Position numbers and translations under genes: made by a program
Assembly: GCA_017530275.1 (NCBI GenBank)
Contig: JAFXMP010000244.1
Coordinates: 1 to 26,860, forward strand
Direction: 5' to 3'
Source: Clostridia bacterium
GTDB taxonomy: Bacteria > Bacillota_A > Clostridia > Christensenellales > Aristaeellaceae
DNA length: 26,860 bases
The notes under the pieces: generated by a model
Told to the model about the DNA's origin: nothing
The model's database searches: none
The model's input: the letters and a program-made list of their open reading frames with translations, nothing else
Part shown: piece after piece, positions 16,523-23,946 of the stretch
Position numbering within the stretch: position 1 is the stretch's first letter
Layout: each line of letters starts with the position of its first letter

Positions 16523-17211
16523 GCAAGACCATCATGGCCGTGGGGGCCCATACCGGCGACGCCCAGCTGACAAGCGGCATGCTGCTGGCAAAGCACGCCA
16601 TGAACGGCGACCGCGTGGTGATCGTGGACCTGACGGCGGGAGAAAGGGGAACGCCTCCGGGCTGGACCGTATCGGATTTCCGGGCGTACAACGCGGAGTG
16701 CGCGGCAAAATTCGCAAAAAAGCTGGGCGGCATATCCGTGGTGCTGGATACCCCGGACGGGGAGCTGTACGATACCAAAGAAGAAGAACTGCGCCTTTCT
16801 GATCTCATGCGGGAATACCAGGCCGACGCGGTGCTGTATCACTGGAAAAACAGCCTGCACAAGGATCACGAAGCCGCCCACCGCATCACAGACAACGCCA
16901 TTTTCTACGCTTCCCTGCCCACCTTTGAACGTCCCCTGCCGCCCGCGCCCATCAAGCGCTTCATGTGCGCCGAAAACTGGGAAGACGAACCGGAATTCAC
17001 GCCCTATTACTGGTTTGATGTGACGGAAGCCTTTCCCCTGTGGAAGGAAGCAATCAAGGAACTGTGGCTTGCGGAGCATTCCGCCAGTTTCAAGTATCTG
17101 CGCTATTACGAAGCGCTGAGCATCGTGCGGGGAGCCCGCATCGGCGTGGACCACGCCACCTGCTTTGGCACTTCGCCCACAGCTAAACGCCAGAAATTGG
17201 ACTTACTGTAA
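16519..17211 (+). CDS. PIG-L (LmbE-type) deacetylase-like protein with altered motif
   Basis: A 230-residue member of the PIG-L/LmbE family, zinc enzymes that remove the acetyl group from N-acetylglucosaminyl conjugates (MshB, BshB, PIG-L). The usual AHPDDE is AHTGDAQL here: His11 and Asp14 keep the zinc-ligand positions, while Gly13 replaces the Asp that acts as general base in MshB. The third ligand region is preserved as LHKDHEAAH. It may thus use another base, act on a different bond, or bind without catalysis. No signal peptide is present. The start overlaps the GNAT stop (ATGA) and the second GH3 begins 15 bp downstream, so it belongs to one transcript with the two GH3 glycosidases. Confidence 0.9.
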   Translation: MSKTIMAVGAHTGDAQLTSGMLLAKHAMNGDRVVIVDLTAGERGTPPGWTVSDFRAYNAECAAKFAKKLGGISVVLDTPDGELYDTKEEELRLSDLMREYQADAVLYHWKNSLHKDHEAAHRITDNAIFYASLPTFERPLPPAPIKRFMCAENWEDEPEFTPYYWFDVTEAFPLWKEAIKELWLAEHSASFKYLRYYEALSIVRGARIGVDHATCFGTSPTAKRQKLDLL

Positions 17212-17226
17212 GGAGGGGGAACCGTT

Positions 17227-18756
17227 ATGACGGAAGAATTGAAGCTTTTGCTGGGCCAGTGCCTGGCCGTGGGCTTTGACGGCCCGGTCATTCCCGAGGA
17301 ATACGAAAAGCTGGTGAAGGAGTATAAAATCGGAAACACCCTGCTGTTCAAGCGGAACGTGAAAAGCTACGAGCAGTTGCGGGACCTGTGCCAGAGCCTG
17401 ACCCGGCTGATCCTGGATGAAACGGGCCACGTGCCCTTCATCATGAGCGACGAGGAATGCGGCGGCGTATCCCGCATCGGGCATATCGCCGCGCCCACCC
17501 CCTGCGCCATGGCCACCGGCGCTACCGGCGACCCGGAAAACGCCTACATGCTGGGCAAAATCACCGGAGAGGAGCTTCGGGCCTGCGGCATCAATATGGC
17601 CATCGGGCCGGTACTGGACTGCTACAGCAACCCGGACAATTCCGTGATCGGCAACAGATCCTACGGCAAAGACCCGCAGACGGTGACGGAATTCGGGCTG
17701 GCCTACAAGCGTGGATTGGAGGAAGCGGGGGTATTCCCCTGCGCCAAGCATTTCCCTGGCCACGGCGACACGGCGGTGGATTCCCATCTGGCGGTGCCCG
17801 TGGTGGAAAAATCGGAGGAAGCCTTCCGGGAAACGGAGCTGGTCAGCTTCAAAGCCGCTATCGACGCGGGCATTGAGGCCATCATGACCGCCCATATCGT
17901 GCTCCCAGCGGTGGATCCCGAACGGGTTCCCTCCACGGTATCCAAGAAGATCATGACGAGCCTGCTGCGGGAGGAATTGGGCTTTGAGGGCCTGCTGCTC
18001 ACCGACGGAATGGAAATGAACGCCGTCATGAACCTCTACGGCATCGAGGACGCCTGCCGCCGGGCGCTTAACGCGGGCTGCGATATCTGCCTGGTGTGCC
18101 ATTCCGCCCAGCAGGCGGCTTCCACCATGGAATACTTAGGAAAAGCCATCGAGAACGGGACCTTGGACCGGGCCGTGATCGAGGAAAGGGCCGCGAGGGT
18201 ATTGTATTGGAAGGAGAAAATCAAGCCGCCCAAGGGCACAAGGGCGGACTTTGGCAATGAAGCCCAGCGGGCCGTGGGCAGGCAGATCATGAACGACGCC
18301 ATTCAGGTGCTGCACGCGCCGGAGGGAAAGCCCCTGCCCAAACTGGGCAAAGATACCCTGGTGCTGGGCCTGCCCGCCCGGGCCGCTTCCCTGGCCAATG
18401 ACGAGGTAGCGGCGGACGCCGCGGCCTTCTTCGCCGGGAAACTGGGCTGCGATTACGTGCCCGTACGGTTTGAAGAGGGGAAAGCCCCTGAACTGACGGT
18501 GCCTGACAGTGTACTGGAAGGCAAAAAGAACGTGCTGGTGTTTTTGAGCCGTCTGGAGGACGCTTTGCCCCTTGTCGTCGAGCAGGCCAAAGCTTTGACG
18601 GATAAGGGTCTGCCCGTGATCGCCGTCAGCCTTTCCACCGCCCGCCTGCTGGATGCCCTGCCCGATACCGTGTGGAAAGTGGCAGGCTGGCAGTATAATC
18701 AGCTGTCCATCGACGCGCTATGGGGATTCTTTCATTTGAGCGCGCGGGATGAATAA
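17227..18756 (+). CDS. GH3 glycosidase, NagZ-like (second paralogue)
   Basis: A 509-residue paralogue of the GH3 enzyme at 13953-15455, aligning without gaps from the GQCL segment to the nucleophile loop. KHFPGHGDTAVDSH is at 174-187 and the nucleophile Asp260 lies in LLTDGMEMNAV. The -1 subsite loop reads SDEECGGVSR: Asp75 is kept but the first Gly of the EGG motif is Cys78. The paralogues therefore differ exactly where the sugar is held, which suggests different substrates. It has no signal peptide. AAGGAGG lies about 10 bp before the ATG. It is the last gene of the operon, followed by the terminators at 18774-18862. Confidence 0.93.
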   Translation: MTEELKLLLGQCLAVGFDGPVIPEEYEKLVKEYKIGNTLLFKRNVKSYEQLRDLCQSLTRLILDETGHVPFIMSDEECGGVSRIGHIAAPTPCAMATGATGDPENAYMLGKITGEELRACGINMAIGPVLDCYSNPDNSVIGNRSYGKDPQTVTEFGLAYKRGLEEAGVFPCAKHFPGHGDTAVDSHLAVPVVEKSEEAFRETELVSFKAAIDAGIEAIMTAHIVLPAVDPERVPSTVSKKIMTSLLREELGFEGLLLTDGMEMNAVMNLYGIEDACRRALNAGCDICLVCHSAQQAASTMEYLGKAIENGTLDRAVIEERAARVLYWKEKIKPPKGTRADFGNEAQRAVGRQIMNDAIQVLHAPEGKPLPKLGKDTLVLGLPARAASLANDEVAADAAAFFAGKLGCDYVPVRFEEGKAPELTVPDSVLEGKKNVLVFLSRLEDALPLVVEQAKALTDKGLPVIAVSLSTARLLDALPDTVWKVAGWQYNQLSIDALWGFFHLSARDE

Positions 18757-18773
18757 TCCTCGTCAAAGTGAAT

Positions 18774-18824
18774 AAAAATGCAATGAAACAGCGCCGTCAA
18801 AAAAAGATGGCGCTGTTTCATTGC
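18774..18824 (-). terminator. Long stem-loop terminator for the mscL-HAD transcript
   Basis: A 19-bp stem (18780-18798 with 18806-18824, one G-U pair) closes a 7-nt A/T loop. On the minus strand it is followed by TTTTT (18778-18774), giving a strong intrinsic terminator about 35 bp past the HAD stop codon. On the plus strand no U-run follows it. Confidence 0.82.
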
Positions 18825-18837
18825 AAAAGTGATGATT

Positions 18838-18862
18838 CTGTCGGGTTTTTCCGACAGTTTTA
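18838..18862 (+). terminator. Intrinsic terminator for the GH3 operon
   Basis: A 7-bp stem CTGTCGG / CCGACAG (18838-18844 and 18851-18857) with a GTTTTT loop is followed by TTTTA on the plus strand. It lies about 80 bp past the second GH3 stop, and its U-run overlaps the stop codon of the convergent HAD gene. Confidence 0.72.
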
Positions 18863-19492
18863 CATACCCATCAGCGCTTGGCGCAGGGCCGCCATATCCC
18901 GAAAACGCCACGGCGTGGGGTAATCGGGGTAGAAGCCTTCCGGGTCGAACAAGGCGCAGGCAATGCCCGCGTTTTTTCCCGCGTCCAGGTCGATATCCCG
19001 GTCGCCCACCATCACGCACTGTGCCCTGTCCAGGCCGTGCTTTTGAATCAGGTGATTCAGGGCATCCGGCGCAGGCTTAGCGGGGAAGCCGTCCCGACGG
19101 GTCACGGCGTCGGCAAACAAGCCGTCCAGCCTGTCGTATTGCAGCCATTGGGCTGCCGTGCCGCCCCGGTGGGTGTACAGGTAATTATACCCGCCGCCGT
19201 CGATCGCCGCCTGCAAGGTTTCTTTGACGCCGGGATAGGGCCGGATGGATTCGGGGCCTTCTGATTCGCTGTGCGCGTGATAAGCGTCCAGAAACGCGTC
19301 CTTTTCAATGCCCAAGGGAGCGGCGAAGGCGCGGAAGCAGGTATCCAGGGAACGCTTTACGATGGGGTACACCGCATCAAAAGAGGCCGCAGCCCCCACG
19401 TCCTTCAGCGCAGAAACGCAGGCGCGGGTGATGCGGCCGTAGGTATCATACAGCGTACCGTCGAAATCCCAGAAGAAATGACGGTAGATCAT
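18860..19492 (-). CDS. HAD-superfamily hydrolase, phosphoglycolate-phosphatase-like
   Basis: A 210-residue HAD phosphatase with motif I DFDGTLYDT (nucleophile Asp9, acid/base Asp11), motif II Thr107 in YLYTHRG, motif III Lys139 in PAKPAPD and motif IV GDRDIDLDAG (163-171). The helical cap between motifs I and II (about 18-85) is the C1 type seen in Gph and beta-phosphoglucomutase-like enzymes. The substrate is not predictable. The ATG overlaps the mscL stop (ATGA), so the pair is translationally coupled. The minus-strand terminator at 18774-18824 ends the transcript. Confidence 0.92.
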   Translation of the reverse strand: MIYRHFFWDFDGTLYDTYGRITRACVSALKDVGAAASFDAVYPIVKRSLDTCFRAFAAPLGIEKDAFLDAYHAHSESEGPESIRPYPGVKETLQAAIDGGGYNYLYTHRGGTAAQWLQYDRLDGLFADAVTRRDGFPAKPAPDALNHLIQKHGLDRAQCVMVGDRDIDLDAGKNAGIACALFDPEGFYPDYPTPWRFRDMAALRQALMGM

Positions 19493-19899
19493 GGTTTATA
19501 CGGGGGCAGCGTGCTGGTGCAGTGGGGGCAGCGGGTGGCTTCCTTGTCGATTTCAGAGCAGCAGAAGGGGCACTTCCGGGGCTTGGGGGCTTCGGGCTCG
19601 TCCTTCTTGGTCAGGTTCTTGGCAGCGTTCACAGCCTTGATGATGGCGAACAGCACCAGGGCGGTGAGCAGGAATTCCACCGCCACGCCCAAAAAGCTGA
19701 GGAGACTTCCTACGAAGCCCGTGCCGCCGGTTTCCAGCTTGGGCAGGGAGTCCAGCAGGGGCTGGAGGAAGATATCGATCACAGCGGTGACTACCTTGCC
19801 GAAAGCGGCACCGATGATGACGCCGACGGCCAGGTCGATCACGCTGCCCTTCAAGGCAAACTCTTTGAATTCCTTGATCAACTTCTTGAACATGCGCAT
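19489..19899 (-). CDS. mscL: Large-conductance mechanosensitive channel MscL with zinc-ribbon tail
   Basis: MscL is a homopentameric membrane pore that opens under membrane tension and releases solutes on hypo-osmotic shock. The 136-residue protein starts with the amphipathic FKEFALKGSV helix. TM1 follows (about 18-45, IDLAVGVIIGAAFGKVV), then a short periplasmic loop and TM2 (about 68-93). The usual C-terminal helical bundle is replaced by a short linker and a zinc-ribbon-like motif, C110-x2-C113...C124-x2-C127 (CPFC...CPHC), which would lie in the cytoplasm. The ATG at 19899 has AGGAAGG just upstream; a second ATG at 19893 is possible. The frame extends further upstream, but that part would lie at or beyond the promoter. 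The stop overlaps the HAD start. Confidence 0.94.
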   Translation of the reverse strand: MRMFKKLIKEFKEFALKGSVIDLAVGVIIGAAFGKVVTAVIDIFLQPLLDSLPKLETGGTGFVGSLLSFLGVAVEFLLTALVLFAIIKAVNAAKNLTKKDEPEAPKPRKCPFCCSEIDKEATRCPHCTSTLPPYKP

Positions 19900-19930
19900 A
19901 TCCTTCCTTTCACAGGTTTTATTTGCGTAA

Positions 19931-19959
19931 ATTATACCACGAATTCTAAAAAGGAGCAA
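19931..19959 (-). promoter_or_regulatory. Sigma-A-type promoter of mscL-HAD
   Basis: On the minus strand TTGCTC (19959-19954) and a perfect TATAAT (19936-19931) are spaced by 17 bp, with transcription predicted to start near 19924, about 25 nt before the mscL ATG. It lies just downstream of psuG in the T-rich gap. Confidence 0.8.
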
Positions 19960-20016
19960 GAAAAATACGCGGTTTTTTGTTGTTTTTTGTCCGAAAACGC
20001 CTCGAACGCGGCGGCT

Positions 20017-20937
<921 letters not shown>

Positions 20938-21037
20938 GATTCGTCATTCCTTTCTGTTGAATTCTTCAGCTTCATATAGGTCAAAGCTTTCGGAAAATGG
21001 AAAATAGCAACTCCTTTATGGTTTTCTTGGAAGGGGG

Positions 21038-21084
21038 TCTGGGGGAAACCATTCTTTGGCCTCCAAAGAATGGTTTCCCCCAGA
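21038..21084. repeat. Perfect 22-bp inverted repeat between the NUDIX gene and psuG
   Basis: Arms 21038-21059 and 21063-21084 are exact inverse complements with a 3-bp spacer; each arm contains GGGGGAAACCATTC or its complement. The stem starts 3 bp after the NUDIX stop codon on the minus strand. No U-run follows it on that strand (CCCCC instead), so it resembles an interspersed palindrome or RNA-stabilising hairpin more than an intrinsic terminator. It is unrelated in sequence to the GAGAGTT elements. Confidence 0.85.
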
Positions 21085-21087
21085 TAA

Positions 21088-21549
21088 CTACTCCACCAGC
21101 GTCTTTTCCAGCCGTCCATTCAGGATGCACCACAGTTCATAGAGCGCCGTTTTGTTGGAATCCCATTTCAGGCGGCGCTGGGCATCCGGATACGTGAGCC
21201 ACACGCATTCCCTATGCTCGTGGGAGAGCACGATTTCCTGCGTGCATTCGTAGGCAAAATGGTATTCCGGCACCACATAGGTATCCATGGGCCAATGGGC
21301 GCGGGCATCCTCCCGGAACACGTTGGCGGGTACGGCGGACACGGAGGAAAGGCGCGTCAGGTGTTCCGCACGGAAGCCCGTTTCTTCCCAAATCTCCCGC
21401 AGGGCGGCCTGATCCGGGGTTTCGTCGTCTTCTCCGCCGCCGGAAGCAAATTGCCATTCGTCCGGCTCGGTTCTGTGAAACACGCAGAATTCCCAAGCTT
21501 CCCCGCGTTTCCGATAGGGAAGGGCTAAAATCTGAAACGGTGCGCGCAT
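21088..21549 (-). CDS. NUDIX hydrolase (dihydroneopterin-triphosphate-pyrophosphatase-like)
   Basis: A 153-residue NUDIX enzyme, which hydrolyses nucleoside diphosphates linked to another group. The Nudix box is complete: G37-x5-E43-x7-R51-E52-I-x-E55-E56-x-G58. The EWQFASGGGEDDETP segment and the C-terminal EHRECVWLTYPDA region resemble NudB-like dihydroneopterin triphosphate pyrophosphatases of folate synthesis, but substrate assignment from sequence is weak. AAAGGAGG 5 bp upstream fixes the ATG at 21549; the frame stays open to 21717, but that part is an overlap with the neighbour. It lies 11 bp after the YfcE-type gene, in one transcript with it. Confidence 0.92.
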   Translation of the reverse strand: MRAPFQILALPYRKRGEAWEFCVFHRTEPDEWQFASGGGEDDETPDQAALREIWEETGFRAEHLTRLSSVSAVPANVFREDARAHWPMDTYVVPEYHFAYECTQEIVLSHEHRECVWLTYPDAQRRLKWDSNKTALYELWCILNGRLEKTLVE

Positions 21550-21560
21550 AAGGTCCTCCT

Positions 21561-22022
21561 TTACAGATGGCACAACTCCGGGTCGATGGCCCCTAAGCGG
21601 TTGATGTTCAGCACGGCGTATTTGCCGTCGTTTACCGCGCCGGGGTTCAGGATCAGGATACCGTTTCGTTCTTCCATTTTCTGATGGTGGGTATGGCCGT
21701 ACAGGGCGGCGTGGCATTGATTGTCTATGGCCAATTGCAGCAGGTCGTCCGTGCCTTCCTGCACGTGCTGGTAATGGCCATGGGTCAGCAGGATTTTTGC
21801 GCCTGACAGGGTGACGAAATCCAGGGTATCGCTGCAGAAATGGTCGCAGTTGCCCGCCACCTGGAACACCGGGGGCAAATCGAAATTCAGCTCCCGCAAA
21901 TCCCAGTGTCCGTCGCCCAAATGGATGATGGCGTCTATAGGCCCGCCCTGCTCCGCTACGGTCAATATGGTGTTTAGGCGGCCTAACGCCCCGTGGGAAT
22001 CACTTAAAACGATTACGCGCAT
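21561..22022 (-). CDS. YfcE/MJ0936-type metallophosphodiesterase
   Basis: A 153-residue calcineurin-like phosphodiesterase of the YfcE family, with two metal ions at the active site. All ligands are visible: D8 and H10 (SDSHG), D37 (HLGDGH), N58 (AGNCDH), H81/H83 (THGHYQ) and H110/H112 (YGHTHH). The natural substrate is unknown. The ATG overlaps the stop of the RNase PH-diphosphatase gene (TAATG), and its GGAGG site lies inside that gene's last codons, so they are translationally coupled. The order RNase PH - XTP diphosphatase - YfcE is a common Firmicute arrangement. Confidence 0.95.
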   Translation of the reverse strand: MRVIVLSDSHGALGRLNTILTVAEQGGPIDAIIHLGDGHWDLRELNFDLPPVFQVAGNCDHFCSDTLDFVTLSGAKILLTHGHYQHVQEGTDDLLQLAIDNQCHAALYGHTHHQKMEERNGILILNPGAVNDGKYAVLNINRLGAIDPELCHL

Positions 22023-23338
22023 TATAATTCCTCCAAATAAGGCAGCATCAGGCGCATGGCGTTGGCCCGATGGCTGATCTGGTTCTTTTCCTCCTGGGCC
22101 ATTTCCGCGAAGGTTTCGCCGCTCAAGTATTCAAAATAGGGATCGTACCCGAAGCCGCCGGTTCCCCTGGGGGCGAAGGTGATCACGCCGGGGCAGGTCC
22201 CCCGCACGGTCTTAACCTCCCCATTGGGCAGGGAAAGGGCCATGGCGCATACGAATTCCGCTGTGCGGTCCTCGGCGTGGATGTCCGCCATATTGGCGAT
22301 CAGTAAATCGTTGTTGGCTTTGTCGTCCCCGTGGTGGCCGCAGTAGCGGGCGGAATGCACGCCGGGCGCGCCGTCCAAGGCGTCCACGGAAAGGCCGCTG
22401 TCGTCGCCCAAAGCGCAGAAGCCGGTGGCTTTGGCCACAGCCTTGGCTTTGATGGCGGCGTTTTCCTCAAAAGTCTCCCCGTTTTCATCGATGTCCCCGG
22501 TAAAGCCCGCCTCCGCCATGGAGATCACGTTGAGGCGGTCTTCCAGCATGTTGGAAATCTCCTGAATCTTGTGGGCGTTGTTGCTGGCGATCACCACGGT
22601 GCGCTTGGGCGCGATGTGGCGGCTCATATCGCCTAAGGCTTCCCGCTGCTTTTCGTGCAGCTCGTCGATGCCCTTTTCGCCCAAAGCCAAAATTTCGTTC
22701 AGTTCGCCCCGGGAAAAAGCCCGGCCCTCCCCGGTGCCCTGCAATTCCACAAAGGCCCCGGTTTCATCCATGACGAAGTTCATATCCGTCTGGGCGGCGC
22801 TGTCCTCCAGGTAGCAAAGGTCCAGGCAGGGCACGTCGTCCACGATGCCCGCGCTGACAGCGGCAATCTGGTGCACGATGGGGCTTTCCTTGATCTTGCC
22901 CTGCTTCAGCAGCTTATCCACCGCGCACACCAGGGCCACGAAGCCCCCGGTAATGGAGGCGGTGCGGGTGCCGCCGTCGGCTTCCAGCACGTCGCAGTCG
23001 ATGGTGATGGTGCGCTCGCCCAGGAAACGGCGGTCTACCGCCTGGCGCAGGGCCCGGCCGATGAGGCGGCTGATTTCCACGCCCCGGCCGTCCTTCTTGA
23101 CGCCGTCCCGGGCCTTGCGCCGGCCCGTGGAGGCGGGCAGCATGCTGTATTCCGCCGTAAGCCAGCCCACATTTTTGCCTTTCAGAAAGGGGGGTACGCT
23201 TTCGTCAATGGAAGCAGTGCAGATCACCCGCGTACCGCCGCAGCGGATGAGGCAGCTGCCGTCGGCGGTGCCCACAAAGCCCACGGTGATTTCACAGGGG
23301 CGCAGTTCATTTGGATTCCGGTTATCAGGGCGGGACAT
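22022..23338 (-). CDS. Fused RNase PH and XTP/dITP diphosphatase (Rph-RdgB)
   Basis: A 438-residue bifunctional protein. Residues 1 to about 240 are RNase PH, the phosphorolytic 3'-exonuclease that trims tRNA ends: GGTRVICTAS, SMLPASTGRR at 65-74, RLIGRALRQAVD, and the CDVLEADGGTRTASITGG active-site strand near 115-132. After a short linker (SRHIAPKR), residues 247-438 form a Ham1-type non-canonical purine NTP pyrophosphatase: ASNNAHKIQE at 251-260, DDSGLSVDALDGAPGVHSARY at 312-332, GYDPYF and SHRANAM near the end. In many Firmicutes the two are neighbouring separate genes; here there is no stop or shift between them. GGAGG 9 bp upstream supports the ATG. The fusion would couple tRNA maturation with nucleotide-pool cleaning. 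Confidence 0.95.
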   Translation of the reverse strand: MSRPDNRNPNELRPCEITVGFVGTADGSCLIRCGGTRVICTASIDESVPPFLKGKNVGWLTAEYSMLPASTGRRKARDGVKKDGRGVEISRLIGRALRQAVDRRFLGERTITIDCDVLEADGGTRTASITGGFVALVCAVDKLLKQGKIKESPIVHQIAAVSAGIVDDVPCLDLCYLEDSAAQTDMNFVMDETGAFVELQGTGEGRAFSRGELNEILALGEKGIDELHEKQREALGDMSRHIAPKRTVVIASNNAHKIQEISNMLEDRLNVISMAEAGFTGDIDENGETFEENAAIKAKAVAKATGFCALGDDSGLSVDALDGAPGVHSARYCGHHGDDKANNDLLIANMADIHAEDRTAEFVCAMALSLPNGEVKTVRGTCPGVITFAPRGTGGFGYDPYFEYLSGETFAEMAQEEKNQISHRANAMRLMLPYLEEL

Positions 23339-23358
23339 GGGTTATTCCTCCTTCTGTT

Positions 23359-23808
23359 TTACCCCAAAAGGGTGCATTCATGGGTGCCGAAGGGCCAAAA
23401 GCATTCGCTATATTGATCCGAATCCAGGATTTCCAAGGCTTCCCGCATATTCCACATCACGGGCAAACGCTTGAATTCTTCCCGGGTGGTCCAGAACACC
23501 CTGCCTTCCTCGGAAGAGCGCAGCTCGCCGCTGAACCGGTTGGTTTTATACATCAGCACCAGATAGCGGGAGCCGTCCTCGTTGATCCAGTCCTTAAAGC
23601 CGCAGGGGATTGGATGCTCGATGGTCAGGCCGGTTTCCTCCTTCATTTCCCGGATCACGGAGTCGTAGAGGGATTCGTACTTCTCCACATGGCCGCCGGG
23701 GAAAATGATGCCCTTTTCGCTGTTCCAGACCCTTTCCTCCACCAGGATTTTATCGTCCTGATAGATCATGCACAGGTTCGTCAGTTCCACTGTTGTCGTT
23801 CTGCTCAT
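23359..23808 (-). CDS. NUDIX hydrolase, MutT-like
   Basis: A 149-residue NUDIX enzyme with a complete box: G39-x5-E45-x7-R53-E54-M-x-E57-E58-x-G60. The N-terminal TNLCMIYQDDKILVEERV strand and the FPGGHVE loop resemble 8-oxo-dGTP diphosphatases such as MutT/YtkD; a role in cleaning oxidised nucleotides is likely but not proven. AAGGGAG 5 bp upstream fixes the ATG. It lies 20 bp upstream of the Rph-RdgB gene in the same direction. A GAGAGTT-type element separates it from the FRG-domain gene. Confidence 0.9.
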   Translation of the reverse strand: MSRTTTVELTNLCMIYQDDKILVEERVWNSEKGIIFPGGHVEKYESLYDSVIREMKEETGLTIEHPIPCGFKDWINEDGSRYLVLMYKTNRFSGELRSSEEGRVFWTTREEFKRLPVMWNMREALEILDSDQYSECFWPFGTHECTLLG

Positions 23809-23827
23809 AAGCGCTCCCTTTCGTAAC

Positions 23828-23934
23828 AGAGTGCAGAGTTGAGAGTTCAGAGTTCAGATTGATATAGTCGATATGTTCAGAATGAGAAAGTATCAGCCTA
23901 TATTATCTGAACTCTCAACTCTGTACTGCACTCT
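23828..23934. repeat. GAGAGTT-type inverted-repeat element, copy 3
   Basis: Arms 23828-23859 and 23905-23934 are imperfect inverted copies that differ by small gaps. They share the ends AGAGTGCAG and AGAGTTCAGAT and consist of GAGAGTT/CAGAGTT units. The core has GATATAGTC on the left and CTATATT on the right, as in copies 1, 2 and 4. It ends about 12 bp from the stop codon of the FRG-domain gene and 20 bp before the NUDIX start. Confidence 0.82.
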
Positions 23935-23946
23935 ATGTTATGCGTA

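Noticed and set aside
13953..18756. The GH3-GNAT-PIG-L-GH3 operon as a mycothiol or bacillithiol pathway.
   Set aside because: There is no MshA/BshA glycosyltransferase and no MshC or BshC ligase, and the PIG-L motif lacks the usual base; only the tandem-GNAT plus PIG-L pairing is similar.
21550..21717. 56-codon N-terminal extension of the NUDIX frame.
   Set aside because: It lies inside the neighbouring YfcE-type gene and is Arg/Pro-rich out-of-frame translation; AAAGGAGG directly precedes the ATG at 21549.
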